From Kaistia dalseonensis (GTDB lineage Bacteria > Pseudomonadota > Alphaproteobacteria > Rhizobiales > Kaistiaceae): a stretch of 64,000 nt of DNA. Both the position numbers and the translations under genes were made by a program. Positions 1 to 9,182 of this stretch are shown piece by piece. Every line of letters starts with the position of its first letter. Position 1 is the stretch's first letter. The stretch spans positions 248,001 to 312,000 of the forward strand of contig NZ_JAUSVO010000007.1 in NCBI RefSeq assembly GCF_030814715.1, in the 5' to 3' direction. The notes beneath the pieces were generated by a model that was not told the DNA's origin, did no database searches, and saw only the letters and a list, made by a program, of their open reading frames with translations.

Positions 1-130
1 CGCAGCAAGCTCGGTTTCCACTTGGTACCCGGGCCGGAAGCTCCTGAATTGCGAGGAAATTCAAGGCAATCTTAAAGCCTTCTCCCCGATGATCATCGCC
101 AATCCGAATGAATGGGGCTGGGGTGATTTG
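1..130. other. Left-edge stretch with no supported gene
   Basis: No coding region with a ribosome binding site could be supported here. It is probably the promoter region of the MscS-type gene that starts at 131, or the tail of a gene cut by the window edge. Confidence 0.4.
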
Positions 131-2701
131 ATGTCTGGACGAGACGGCGCGATCGGGCACGTGCGAGCGGGGCTTTGCTCGATCCGTCCTGCATTGACGC
201 TCCTCATCCTGCTGCTGGCAGCTATCCTTCTTTCGGTCTCTTCTGCCTTCGGCCAGGCCACAGTCGACTGGACCGGCACCTGGGGCACCAAATGGCGCGG
301 CGGCAGCGCCGAGCTCGTTCTGAAGCAGGTGGGCGACCAGGTCACCGGGCGATATGAGGCCTATAACGGGCGGGTCGAGGCGAAGGCGAGCGGGTCGCAA
401 TTGGTCGGCCGCTGGATCGAGGATGGCCAATCGGGTGATTTCATCTTCGGCATGTCGCCCGATGGCGTCAGCTTCATGGGCCGCTATTCCGGCATGACTG
501 GCGAGTGGTGGACCGGCGTGCGGACCGATGCGACCGCCTATCGTAGCGTGGTCATCAATCAGTCCGATCCGATGTCGACCTTGGCCTCGTACATCAAGGC
601 GATGAACGAGAGCGGTGCGGACCAGATCGAGCGTGCGGATGGCGGCGCCATGGCCCTGACCAGCAAGGCAGCCAGCGTGATCGACCTCTCGGACGCCAAT
701 CTCGTTGGCTGGAGTGCCGTCGACTATACGCAGCAATATTTCTCGGTCATCGACAAGCTCACCTTTCATCTCCGCGACTTGCCGCACGACGCCATCGTGC
801 CAGACGAGGTAACGGCGACGCTGGAACAGTTCGACACCAATGTAACCTTCGATGTCACGTTCCGCCGGCGCGACGGGCGCTGGTACATTGTCGGGCCGCC
901 GCTCGCGACGCTGCAGGCGAAGCGCCTCGAACTCGCTGCGGCCCGGGGCCAGCCGGTCGACGCCGTGGTCGCGCCCGCCAACCTCCGCACGCCGCGTGAC
1001 ACGTTCAAGATGCTGTTCGGCGGTGTGGTGGATCATGGCGTCGACCAGACATTGACGACGCTCGACCTCCGCAACTTCAGCGCCGCCGTGCGCGCTGACG
1101 AAGCAGCGCTCCTCGTGCGCTACCTGACAAGGGTGATCGATCGCGTCGGCTACACCTATTGGCAGGAGATTCCCGACGATCCGAAGAGCACGACGCCCTT
1201 CGTCTTCATGGAGCATCCGGCCGGTGACATCGTCGTCGGCCCGGTCGAGACCGATGACGGCGTCAAATGGCAGTTCACGCAGGAGACGCTGAACAATATC
1301 CGCGCGCTCTACGCCGCTGTCGAAGAGATGCCGGTCGCGCCCGAGCTTCTGCCCCTCGTGAAGGACGATCCCTATTTCACGGCGCGCGCCTTCGCCCATT
1401 CGATCAGTCCGGGCCTGCTGAAGCGCATCGGACCGATCGAGCGCTGGCAGTGGATTTCGCTGGCGCTCGCGGGTGTCACTGCAATTGTGCTCGGCCACAT
1501 CGTCAGCGCCGTGATTTTCTTCGTCGCCCATTGGCGCGGGTTCGGCCGGAACGTCGAGCGCTCGGCCCTGAGCCGGCTGCTGGCCTGGTCGATCCGATCG
1601 ATCGTCTTCGGCTTTGTCCTGATCTTCGCCATGCGCGTGCTGGGCTTGCCGGCGGTGATCGCGACGCCGATCAAGGCGCTCGCCTGGACGGCGGTCGTTC
1701 TCGGCGCCGTGCCCATCTTCTGGTTCTGGATCGGCGGTGTCGCCGACATCTATCGCGGTCACTTCGTTTCGCCCGGCTATCACGAGACCCTGATCTCGCT
1801 CCTGACCGGCCTCGCCCGCGTCGCGCTGATCGTGATCGCCTTTCTGCTGCTCGCCGAGGTGCTGGCGATTCCCTATCAGGGCGTCATAGCGGGCCTCGGC
1901 ATTGGCGGCCTCGCGGTCGCGCTCGCTGCGCAGCCAACCTTGCAGAATTTTCTCTCCGGCCTGACGCTCTATGCGGACCGGCCGGTCAGTGTCGGCGACT
2001 TCTGCAAGTTTGGTGACAAGCAGGGGACGATCGAGCATATCGGCATGCGCTCGACCCGCATCCGCTCGCCGGACCGCACCGTGATCTCGGTTCCGAACTC
2101 CGATTTTGCCTCAATGCAATTGGAGAACTTCGCCCGGCGCGACCGGATCCGCCTGAGCACGACGTTGCAGGTCCGCTATGAGACCACGGCCGACCAGCTC
2201 CGCTATGTTCTGGCAGAGTTGAACAAGCTGCTGATCTCGCATCCTCGCATCGCCGAGGATCCCCGGCGTGTCCGCTTCGTCGCCTTTGGCGCCTTCTCGC
2301 TCGATATCGAAATCCTGGCCTACATACTGACCAAGGATAATGCCGAGTTCCTGGCGATCCGCGAGGATCTCTATCTGCGCATGATGTCGCTTCTGGACGA
2401 GGCAGGCGTGCAACTCGCATTTCCTGCACGGATCGAATACAGCGCCGAGGATCTGCCGATCGACGACGAGAAGCGCCAGGCGGCCGAGGCCAAGGTCCGG
2501 ATCTGGCGCGAGGAAAACCGGCTGCCCTTCCCCGATTTCGACAAGGCGGAGAAGGCGGCGCTCAGCAATCGCCTCGTCTATCCGCCCGAAGGCTCGTCGC
2601 AGACCCACGTCGCGGAGCCGGAACTGCCACTCGACGAACCCGTCGCGCCCGCACGGAAGCGTGGCTGGAGCATCGGCAGGCCCAAGCCGGCGCATCCATG
2701 A
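131..2701 (+). CDS. MscS-family mechanosensitive ion channel with a large periplasmic N-terminal domain
   Basis: 856 residues from ATG 131; an in-frame ATG at 89 exists, but the signal-like hydrophobic stretch (about residues 20-40) fits the 131 start better. A roughly 380-residue extracytoplasmic region follows, then about five membrane helices between residues 438 and 605. The last is a Gly/Ala-rich pore helix (GLGIGGLAVALAAQ) leading into the MscS beta domain (SVGDFCKFGDKQGTIEHIGM, then SVPNSDF) and a cytosolic alpha/beta domain. MscS channels release solutes on hypo-osmotic shock. At this length it is one of the extended MscS relatives, far larger than the roughly 290-residue E. coli MscS. 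The gating signal is unknown. It is monocistronic and converges on the sugar operon. Confidence 0.85.
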   Translation: MSGRDGAIGHVRAGLCSIRPALTLLILLLAAILLSVSSAFGQATVDWTGTWGTKWRGGSAELVLKQVGDQVTGRYEAYNGRVEAKASGSQLVGRWIEDGQSGDFIFGMSPDGVSFMGRYSGMTGEWWTGVRTDATAYRSVVINQSDPMSTLASYIKAMNESGADQIERADGGAMALTSKAASVIDLSDANLVGWSAVDYTQQYFSVIDKLTFHLRDLPHDAIVPDEVTATLEQFDTNVTFDVTFRRRDGRWYIVGPPLATLQAKRLELAAARGQPVDAVVAPANLRTPRDTFKMLFGGVVDHGVDQTLTTLDLRNFSAAVRADEAALLVRYLTRVIDRVGYTYWQEIPDDPKSTTPFVFMEHPAGDIVVGPVETDDGVKWQFTQETLNNIRALYAAVEEMPVAPELLPLVKDDPYFTARAFAHSISPGLLKRIGPIERWQWISLALAGVTAIVLGHIVSAVIFFVAHWRGFGRNVERSALSRLLAWSIRSIVFGFVLIFAMRVLGLPAVIATPIKALAWTAVVLGAVPIFWFWIGGVADIYRGHFVSPGYHETLISLLTGLARVALIVIAFLLLAEVLAIPYQGVIAGLGIGGLAVALAAQPTLQNFLSGLTLYADRPVSVGDFCKFGDKQGTIEHIGMRSTRIRSPDRTVISVPNSDFASMQLENFARRDRIRLSTTLQVRYETTADQLRYVLAELNKLLISHPRIAEDPRRVRFVAFGAFSLDIEILAYILTKDNAEFLAIREDLYLRMMSLLDEAGVQLAFPARIEYSAEDLPIDDEKRQAAEAKVRIWREENRLPFPDFDKAEKAALSNRLVYPPEGSSQTHVAEPELPLDEPVAPARKRGWSIGRPKPAHP

Positions 2702-2783
2702 CCGTTTGAGATGTTGGCTCGTTCGTCTTTGTCCTCGATGGCGGCGGGCCGGGTGGAAGATGATCAGGTGACAATTCAAGCAA

Positions 2784-2812
2784 AAGGCCGGGCGCTCGAT
2801 GCACCCGGCCTT
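2784..2812. terminator. Bidirectional intrinsic terminator
   Basis: Perfect 9-bp stem: AAGGCCGGG at 2784-2792 and CCCGGCCTT at 2804-2812 with an 11-nt loop. It is flanked by A-rich sequence on the left and T-rich sequence on the right. It sits between the convergent MscS gene and the end of the sugar operon, so it can serve both. Confidence 0.75.
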
Positions 2813-2835
2813 CTTGTTCCAACCTGTAGAGCGGC

Positions 2836-3972
2836 TCAGCGTGCCGTCGTGAGACGAACCGCATCCTCCTCGGTCAGCGGGGCAGGGCGCTCGGTGGTGG
2901 TCGAGAGCGTGATCACCTGGCGGCTCACGGCCGCCTCCAGGATCGAGACCATCACATCGAGCGCATGCAGTGCCACGCGGCCCGAGCAACGCGGCTCACG
3001 ACCGCTTTCCGCCGCGTCGAGCATGTCGGCGACACCGAGCATGCGATAATTCGCATGGCCGCCGTTCCAATTGCCCTTGCCGAACGGCGCGCCCGAGGTA
3101 TCGACCGGGATATAGTCGCCATTGCGTTCGGAATACTGGACCGTGCCGCCGAAGAAGTTCGGATCCGGCACCAGCATCGACCCTTCCGTGCCATAGAGCT
3201 CGATCGGGTTGACGTGGCCGTGCTTCCACACGTCCCAGCTCGCGGCGAGCGTGACCTGCGCGCCCGTCCTGAACTCGAGCACCGCATTGATCGTCGTAGG
3301 CGTTCCGACCGGGACGGTCTTGCCCTTGAGGGGACCCTCGGCCGTCACCAGCCGCTCCTCGAAGCCCTTCGACGCGAAGGCGGTGACATGGCTCACGGGG
3401 CCGATCAGATTGACCAGGGAAGCGATGTAATAGGGGCCGAGGTCGAGGATCGGGCCGCCGCCGGGCTGGAAGAAGAAGCCGGGATTCGGATGCCAGGCTT
3501 CCATGCCGTGGCTCATGACGTGCATGGTGCCGGAGATCACGCGGCCGATCTTGCCCTCGTCGATCAGCTTGCGTGCCGTCTGGCCGCCACCGCCCAGGAA
3601 GGTGTCGGGCGCGCTGCCGAGCTTGACGCCACGCGCATCGGCTTCCGCGACCAGCTTCTTGCCGTCATCGACGGAGAGCGCGAACGGCTTCTCGGAATAG
3701 GCATGCTTGCCGGCCGAGAGAATGGCGTGGCTGATCTCGTAATGCGCCGAGGGAATGGTCAGGTTGATAACCGTATCGATCTCGGGATCCTTGAGCAGTT
3801 CGTCGACCGTCAGCGCAGCGACGCCGAACTGGTCGGCGCGCGCCTTGGCTGCCGCCGGCGCGATATCCGCGACCGCGACGATCTTGGTGTTCGGGAAGAG
3901 CGGCGCCAGCTTGAGATAGGCTTCCGAGATATTGCCGGCGCCGATCAGGCCGATCTTGTGGGGGGAGGACAT
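2836..3972 (-). CDS. Gfo/Idh/MocA family NAD(P)-dependent sugar oxidoreductase
   Basis: 378 residues from ATG 3972. The N-terminal Rossmann fold carries GAGNIS (residues 11-16). The family's catalytic EKP motif is at 94-96 (YSEKPFA), followed by the C-terminal alpha/beta substrate domain. Such enzymes oxidise a hydroxyl of sugars, inositols or glycosides. It is the last gene of a six-gene operon, 14 bp after the TIM-barrel isomerase gene. Pairing with that isomerase and an ABC importer suggests oxidation of the imported sugar, possibly to a 3-keto derivative; the exact substrate is inferred only and cannot be read from sequence. Confidence 0.85.
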   Translation of the reverse strand: MSSPHKIGLIGAGNISEAYLKLAPLFPNTKIVAVADIAPAAAKARADQFGVAALTVDELLKDPEIDTVINLTIPSAHYEISHAILSAGKHAYSEKPFALSVDDGKKLVAEADARGVKLGSAPDTFLGGGGQTARKLIDEGKIGRVISGTMHVMSHGMEAWHPNPGFFFQPGGGPILDLGPYYIASLVNLIGPVSHVTAFASKGFEERLVTAEGPLKGKTVPVGTPTTINAVLEFRTGAQVTLAASWDVWKHGHVNPIELYGTEGSMLVPDPNFFGGTVQYSERNGDYIPVDTSGAPFGKGNWNGGHANYRMLGVADMLDAAESGREPRCSGRVALHALDVMVSILEAAVSRQVITLSTTTERPAPLTEEDAVRLTTAR

Positions 3973-3986
3973 CAGTCGACTGCCTT

Positions 3987-4742
3987 TCAGGAGACCAGGG
4001 CCTTGATGGCCGCGTAGGAACGCTCGGCAAAGACTTTCCAATCGGAGGGATTGTCATGCTCAGCGACGAGAACGGTGGCCTTAGGCGCTGCATTGATGTG
4101 CGGCCAAAGCGCCTTCCAGTCGACGATGCCGTCACCAACATTGGTCCAGCCATCATCGACCGTGGTGCCGGCCGGAGCGAGATCCTTGATGTGGAAGGCA
4201 ATCGTCTGGTCGGCGAGCCGGTCGATCTCCGCGATCGGATCCTTGCCGGCGCGGACGACCCAGCCGAGGTCGAGTTCGGCCATCACACCATTGCCGATCA
4301 GATGGTCGATCGGCCGCGAGCCGTCCTCGAGCGTCACATATTCGAAATCATGATTGTGCCAGGCGAGGCCGAGGCCAGCAGCCTTAGCCTTCTCGGCGGC
4401 GCGGGCGAGCTTCTCGGCAAAAGCCTTCCAGCCGGCAACGTCGGTCGGTCGCTCGTCGCCGCCAATATGTGGCGGAATGATCGTCGTGGCGCCGATCGTC
4501 TTGGCGATGTCGATGAAGCGGTCCGTCTCGCCGATCACGCCCGAGGGCGGCGCATGGAAGGTCGGCGTTACGAGGCCGACCGCATCCACCTTGGCGCGGT
4601 AGCCGGCAGGGTCTTCGCCATAAAGCGGATAATAGGGCTCGACCGCGTCATAGCCGATCTTCGCAAGACCCTCGAGAATCGATTCAAGCGGGGGAAAATT
4701 GCGCGCGGAATAGAGCTGGAACGAGATCTTGTGCTTGGACAT
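3987..4742 (-). CDS. Sugar phosphate isomerase/epimerase (xylose isomerase-like TIM barrel)
   Basis: 251 residues. An AP-endonuclease-2/xylose-isomerase-like TIM barrel with the family's metal-ligand blocks in order: an early EPYYPLYG strand, WHNHDFE, ELDLGW and HIKDL. Members isomerise, epimerise or eliminate from (keto)sugars and inositols. It lies between the ABC ATPase gene (35-bp gap) and the Gfo/Idh dehydrogenase gene (14-bp gap). Dehydrogenase plus isomerase of this type is a recurring pair in keto-sugar catabolism. Specific substrate not determinable. Confidence 0.82.
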   Translation of the reverse strand: MSKHKISFQLYSARNFPPLESILEGLAKIGYDAVEPYYPLYGEDPAGYRAKVDAVGLVTPTFHAPPSGVIGETDRFIDIAKTIGATTIIPPHIGGDERPTDVAGWKAFAEKLARAAEKAKAAGLGLAWHNHDFEYVTLEDGSRPIDHLIGNGVMAELDLGWVVRAGKDPIAEIDRLADQTIAFHIKDLAPAGTTVDDGWTNVGDGIVDWKALWPHINAAPKATVLVAEHDNPSDWKVFAERSYAAIKALVS

Positions 4743-4777
4743 TGGACTTCTCTTGGGTAGGGGAGCGGCAGAGGATT

Positions 4778-5866
4778 TCAGAGGCGGGCGCCGGTTGCCG
4801 CGTCGAAAATCGACGCGTGGTTCGGCGAGAAAAAGGCATCGATCGAGGCGGGCGTGTCAATGTGATCGTCGCCGTCTATGCGGATCGAGAATTGCGAGTT
4901 GCCGGCGCGGCCCCAGACCAGGCTGTCGGCGCCCATGGGCTCCACCAGTGTCAGATCGACGGGGATGGCCGAGAAGCCCTCGGCATTGTCGACGACTTCG
5001 ACCTGCTCGGGCCGGATGCCCAGAACGGCCGCGCGACCGTCCTGCGGCGGCGCCTCGAAGGCATAGCCGGTGAGATCGACGGTCTTGCCATTGGGCAGCG
5101 CAAAGCGCGGCTGGCCATCGACGATCGCGATCTTGCCGTCGACGAAATTCATCGAGGGCGAGCCGACGAAGCCGGCGACGAAACGGTTGACCGGTCGGCG
5201 ATAGATTTCCTTCGGCGATGCCAGTTGCTGGATCACGCCGCCATTCATGACGGCGATGCGATCGGCGAGCGTCAGCGCCTCGATCTGGTCGTGCGTGACA
5301 TAGATCATCGTCGAGCCGAGTTCATGGTGCAGCCGCTTGATCTCGACGCGAAGTTCGGTGCGGAGCTTGGCATCGAGATTGGAGAGCGGCTCGTCGAACA
5401 GGAAGACCTCGACATCGCGCACAAGCGCACGACCGATTGCGACACGCTGGCGCTGGCCGCCGGAAAGCTCCGACGGGCGGCGGCCGAGCAGCGGTTCGAT
5501 CTGCAGGATCTTGGCGGCCTTGGCGACGCGCTTCTCGATCTCTTCCTTGGGTGTCTTGGCCATCTTGAGGCCGAACGACATGTTGCCGGCGACCGTCATG
5601 CGCGGATAGAGCGCGTAGGATTGGAACACCATGCCGATGCCGCGATCCTTGGGCTCTTCCCAGGTGACGTTCTTGTCGCCGATCCAGATCTGCCCGGCCG
5701 AGACGTCGAGCAGGCCAGCGACCGCGTTGAGAAGCGTAGACTTGCCGCAGCCCGACGGTCCGAGCAGGACGATGAACTCGCCTTCTGCGATATCGAGATT
5801 GAGCGTCTTCAGGACCCGGAGATTGCCGAAATCGATCTCGAGATCGCGAATGGAGACGTTGGCCAT
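4778..5866 (-). CDS. Sugar ABC transporter ATP-binding protein (MalK/UgpC type)
   Basis: 362 residues. Walker A GPSGCGKST (36-44), Q-loop FQSYALYP, signature LSGGQ (134-138), Walker B VFLFDEP (D158/E159), and a C-terminal OB-like MalK/UgpC regulatory domain (about 235-362). It energises the two permeases encoded just upstream. The gap to the MalG-type gene is only 3 bp, so coupled translation is likely. It would act as a homodimer on the cytoplasmic face. Confidence 0.92.
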   Translation of the reverse strand: MANVSIRDLEIDFGNLRVLKTLNLDIAEGEFIVLLGPSGCGKSTLLNAVAGLLDVSAGQIWIGDKNVTWEEPKDRGIGMVFQSYALYPRMTVAGNMSFGLKMAKTPKEEIEKRVAKAAKILQIEPLLGRRPSELSGGQRQRVAIGRALVRDVEVFLFDEPLSNLDAKLRTELRVEIKRLHHELGSTMIYVTHDQIEALTLADRIAVMNGGVIQQLASPKEIYRRPVNRFVAGFVGSPSMNFVDGKIAIVDGQPRFALPNGKTVDLTGYAFEAPPQDGRAAVLGIRPEQVEVVDNAEGFSAIPVDLTLVEPMGADSLVWGRAGNSQFSIRIDGDDHIDTPASIDAFFSPNHASIFDAATGARL

Positions 5867-5869
5867 GGA

Positions 5870-6763
5870 TTACCCCTTCACGGCGCCGGCGGCGATGCCG
5901 CGAACGAACCAGCGGCCGGACACGAAATAGACGACGAGCGGGACGATGGCGGTCAGGATCGTGGCCGCCATGTTGACGTTGTATTCCTTCTCGCCAAAGC
6001 TCGAATTGACGACGTTGTTCAACTGGACCGTCATCGGGAAATTCTCGCGGCCGGCGAAGATGAGGCCGAACAGGAAGTCGTTCCAGATGCCGGTGATCTG
6101 CAGGATCGCCGCGACGACGATGATCGGCGTCGAGAGCGGCAGCATCAATTGCAGGAAGATCGCCCAGAAGCCGCCGCCATCGACGCGCGCCGCTTTGAAC
6201 AGGTCGATCGGGATGCCGGCGTAGAAATTTCGGAACAGCAGCGTCATCAGCGGCAGGCCGAAGATCGCATGCACGAAGACGACGCCCGGGATCGAGTTGT
6301 ACAGCGACACCATCGATAGCATCCGCACCAGCGGATAGAGAAACACCTGATAGGGGATGAACGCGCCGAGCAGCAGCACGCCGAACAGGATGTTCGCGCC
6401 CTTGGGCCGCCAGAAGGAGAGGGCGTAACCCGTCACCGCGCCGACCGAGATCGACAGGATGACGCTCGGGACCAGGATCTTGATCGAATTCAGCATGCCG
6501 ACATGGATGCCGTTGCAGTTGAGGCCCGTGCAGGCGGACGACCACGCCTTGAACCAGGCGTCCAGCGAGGGCGCCATCGGCAGGGCAAACAGATTGCCGA
6601 GCCTGATCTCGTCCATCGGCTTCAGCGACGTCACGATCATGACGTAGAGCGGGATGAGGAAAAACAGCGCCGCGATGACGAGGAAGGCGTAGAGGCCGAT
6701 GCGGCCGACCGTCAGGTGCTTCGGGCGCGGACCCGACGGTTCCGTGATGGCGGTACTGCTCAT
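5870..6763 (-). CDS. Carbohydrate ABC transporter permease (MalG type)
   Basis: 297 residues with six predicted membrane helices, the first at about residues 22-45. The cytoplasmic EAA loop that docks the ATPase is visible near IDLFKAARVDGGGFWAIF. It overlaps the 3' end of the MalF-type gene by 4 bp (ATGA) and is followed 3 bp later by the ATPase gene, the typical order for carbohydrate uptake type 1 importers. Confidence 0.92.
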   Translation of the reverse strand: MSSTAITEPSGPRPKHLTVGRIGLYAFLVIAALFFLIPLYVMIVTSLKPMDEIRLGNLFALPMAPSLDAWFKAWSSACTGLNCNGIHVGMLNSIKILVPSVILSISVGAVTGYALSFWRPKGANILFGVLLLGAFIPYQVFLYPLVRMLSMVSLYNSIPGVVFVHAIFGLPLMTLLFRNFYAGIPIDLFKAARVDGGGFWAIFLQLMLPLSTPIIVVAAILQITGIWNDFLFGLIFAGRENFPMTVQLNNVVNSSFGEKEYNVNMAATILTAIVPLVVYFVSGRWFVRGIAAGAVKG

Positions 6764-7644
6764 GACGCACTCCTCGGCGTGCGGAAGTACTGAACGTAGA
6801 GCCAGGGGGCCAAGACGCAGAGGACGGTGATCAGCATGACCGTCGAGGCTGCCGTCGCGAGGCCCAGATTCTGGCGCTGGAAGAGATATTCGATGACGAA
6901 CTTCGCCGGCACTTCGGTCGATATGCCCGGGCCGCCATTGGTGAGCGCGACCACGAGGTCATAGACCTTGACCACGGCCGTCGCCAGCAGGACGGTCGCC
7001 GTGGCGAACATCGGCGCCAGGATCGGGATCACGATGTGAACATAGACGCGCCAGGTCGGGATGCCATCGACTTTGGCGGCTTTCCAGAGTTCGCCGTCGA
7101 CGCCGCGCAGGCCTGCGAGCAGGATCGCCATGACGAGGCCCGAGGCCTGCCACATGCCGGCGAGCGCGATCACGTAGATCGCCCTGTCGCCGCGCGACAG
7201 CCAGTCGAAGGTGAAGCTCTCCCAGCCCCAGTTGCGCATGGTCTGCTGCACGCCAAGGGTCGGATTGAGCGTCCACTGCCAGACGAGGCCGGTGACGATG
7301 AAGGAGAGCGCATAGGGATAAAGAAAGATCGTGCGGAACACGCTTTCGGCGCGGATCTTCTGGTCGAGGAAGACGGCGAGCAGGAAGCCGAGGACCAGGC
7401 AGCCGGCGATGAAGAGCACGCCGAAGATCGCGAGGTTCTGGACCGATATGATCCAGCGTTCCGAGGCGAACAGGCGGCTATATTGCGTGAAGCCGACATA
7501 GTTCGAGACAGGGAAGACCTTCGAATTCGTGAAGGAGATCTGAATCGTCCAGATGATCGTGCCGATATAGGCGAAGATGACGATCAGCCAGGCCGGGGCG
7601 AGGGCGAGCTGCGCCATCCAGAAGCGTAGGAAGCGAGGTTTCAA
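6760..7644 (-). CDS. Carbohydrate ABC transporter permease (MalF type), probable TTG start
   Basis: 294 residues if translation starts at TTG 7644, which has GGAG nine bases upstream. Another TTG lies at 7674 and the first ATG at 7617, but neither has a comparable ribosome site. Six predicted membrane helices, and an EAA loop near GELWKAAKVDGIPTWRVY. It forms the heteromeric channel with the MalG-type protein, whose gene overlaps its stop. It has no long MalF-type periplasmic loop, as is usual for CUT1 systems outside enterics. Confidence 0.85.
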   Translation of the reverse strand: MKPRFLRFWMAQLALAPAWLIVIFAYIGTIIWTIQISFTNSKVFPVSNYVGFTQYSRLFASERWIISVQNLAIFGVLFIAGCLVLGFLLAVFLDQKIRAESVFRTIFLYPYALSFIVTGLVWQWTLNPTLGVQQTMRNWGWESFTFDWLSRGDRAIYVIALAGMWQASGLVMAILLAGLRGVDGELWKAAKVDGIPTWRVYVHIVIPILAPMFATATVLLATAVVKVYDLVVALTNGGPGISTEVPAKFVIEYLFQRQNLGLATAASTVMLITVLCVLAPWLYVQYFRTPRSAS

Positions 7645-7754
7645 ATGTCCGCACTCCGGTTGTGCGCGCAGCAAGACGGGCCAAGCCGGGACTCATCGAG
7701 AGTGCCGGATCGTCGCGAAGATCCGGCCGGCTGGGAGCCGGCCGGACTTTGGAA

Positions 7755-8993
7755 TTACTTCGCTGCGGCGAAGATGTCCGCGATCTTGGTCTGCAGTTCT
7801 TCCGGAGTCTGCGACGGCGTCGTCCAGAACTGCCCGATCACATCCTGCAGCGAGCCGAGCACGTCGGGGGTCTGCAGGAAGTCGGAGCCGGGGACCGAAG
7901 CGTCCGGCGTGGCGAGCAGCTTCAGGCCGGCCTGCGCGCAGGCATCGAGCTTGGAGGTGTCGACATCGCCACGAACCGGAACAGAACCCTTCTTCGCGTT
8001 GAACGCAACCTGGGTCTCAGGCGTCAGCATGGTGTGCGCGAGCAGCGCCTGTGCCTTCTGGGCGTCGGCATTGTCGGTCTTCGGGAAGACGAACACGTCG
8101 CCGCCGATCCAGTAGACCTGATGGCCGAGGCCGGGCGTGCAGCCGACTTCCTTGCCGGGGGTCAGGCCGGCGGCGAGAACTTCGCCCTTCGCCCAGTCGC
8201 CCATGAAGTTGAAGCCTGCCTTACCGGTCACGACGAGGCCCGTCGCCTGGTTCCACTGGCGGCCCTGCTGGCCCGCATCGCCGTATTCGCGAAGCTTGCC
8301 GAACGTCTGGGCGACCTTCAGGAAGTCGGCCGACTTGATTGCGTCGACATCGCCGTCCTGGAACACTTTCAGGAACAGGTCGCGGCCACCGACGCCGAGG
8401 AGGACGTCGTTGAAGAGCAGGACCTGCGTCCAGGCGTCACCCGACTGCGCCATCGGAATGACACCGGCGGCCTTCAGCTTGTCCATGGCGGCGAAGAGCT
8501 CGTCCCAGGTGGTCGGCGGCGTGATGCCGTTCGCCTCGAGCAGGGCGGTATTGTACCAGAGCCAGTTGTTGCTGTGGATGTTGACCGGAACGGCATAGAA
8601 ATGGCCATCGCGGCTCACGGCCTTGATCAGAACCGGCGACAGGAACTTGTCCCAGCCATCGGCGGCGGCAACCGTGTCGAGGTTCGACAGCAGGCCCTGC
8701 GCGACGAGATCCTCGAACTGCTTGCCGGTGTTGAACTGCATGGCGGTTGGCGGGTTGCCGCCGACGATGCGGTTGATGCCGGCGGCACGCGCGGCTTCGC
8801 CACCGGCAATCGCGGCGTCGACCCACTCGCCGCCTGCGGCGTTGAACTGGTCGGCGAAGACGGCGACGGCAGCGGACTCACCGCCCGACGTCCACCAATG
8901 CAGAACCTCGGCCTTCTCGGCCGCGGCCACGGGCCCGGCCAGCAACGACAATACAGCCGCCGCCCCGAGAAGCTTCCTCGAGATATGCTTCAT
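7755..8993 (-). CDS. Sugar ABC transporter periplasmic substrate-binding protein
   Basis: 412 residues from ATG 8993, preceded by GGAGGAGTAAGC. The Sec signal peptide is about 24-26 residues, ending near GPVAAAEKAE. The mature start EVLHWWTSGGE, the block AVPVNIHSNNWLWYNT and the GDWAKGE motif are typical of glucose/mannose-type binding proteins of cluster 1. It is the first gene of the operon and has the usual larger gap (about 110 bp) before the permease gene. The ligand is inferred as a hexose or glucoside. Confidence 0.9.
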   Translation of the reverse strand: MKHISRKLLGAAAVLSLLAGPVAAAEKAEVLHWWTSGGESAAVAVFADQFNAAGGEWVDAAIAGGEAARAAGINRIVGGNPPTAMQFNTGKQFEDLVAQGLLSNLDTVAAADGWDKFLSPVLIKAVSRDGHFYAVPVNIHSNNWLWYNTALLEANGITPPTTWDELFAAMDKLKAAGVIPMAQSGDAWTQVLLFNDVLLGVGGRDLFLKVFQDGDVDAIKSADFLKVAQTFGKLREYGDAGQQGRQWNQATGLVVTGKAGFNFMGDWAKGEVLAAGLTPGKEVGCTPGLGHQVYWIGGDVFVFPKTDNADAQKAQALLAHTMLTPETQVAFNAKKGSVPVRGDVDTSKLDACAQAGLKLLATPDASVPGSDFLQTPDVLGSLQDVIGQFWTTPSQTPEELQTKIADIFAAAK

Positions 8994-9086
8994 GCTTACT
9001 CCTCCCATGTTTAGGCAGCCTAAAAAGGCGAACCCACTCGACCAAACACCAAAGCCAACCTCTCCAGGACCTCGGTGCCCAAAACT

Positions 9087-9100
9087 TGTAATCGATTACA
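9087..9100. promoter_or_regulatory. Perfect 14-bp palindromic LacI-family operator
   Basis: TGTAATCGATTACA is a perfect palindrome with the central CG typical of LacI/GalR operators. It lies 94 bp upstream of the binding-protein start and 83 bp upstream of the divergent lacI-type start, so one site could control both the operon and the regulator. Assignment to the adjacent regulator is inferred from position. Confidence 0.75.
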
Positions 9101-9182
9101 TCTACTGTATTCTGTTGAAAACGGCTGTCAACGCGAATTTATTTTGCACTGCAAAAGAAGATTGAGGCCGATAAGGGAAGCC

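Noticed and set aside
4742-6319. A 525-codon plus-strand frame across the ABC ATPase and permease genes
   Set aside because: Antisense to well-supported transporter genes, with no recognisable domain.
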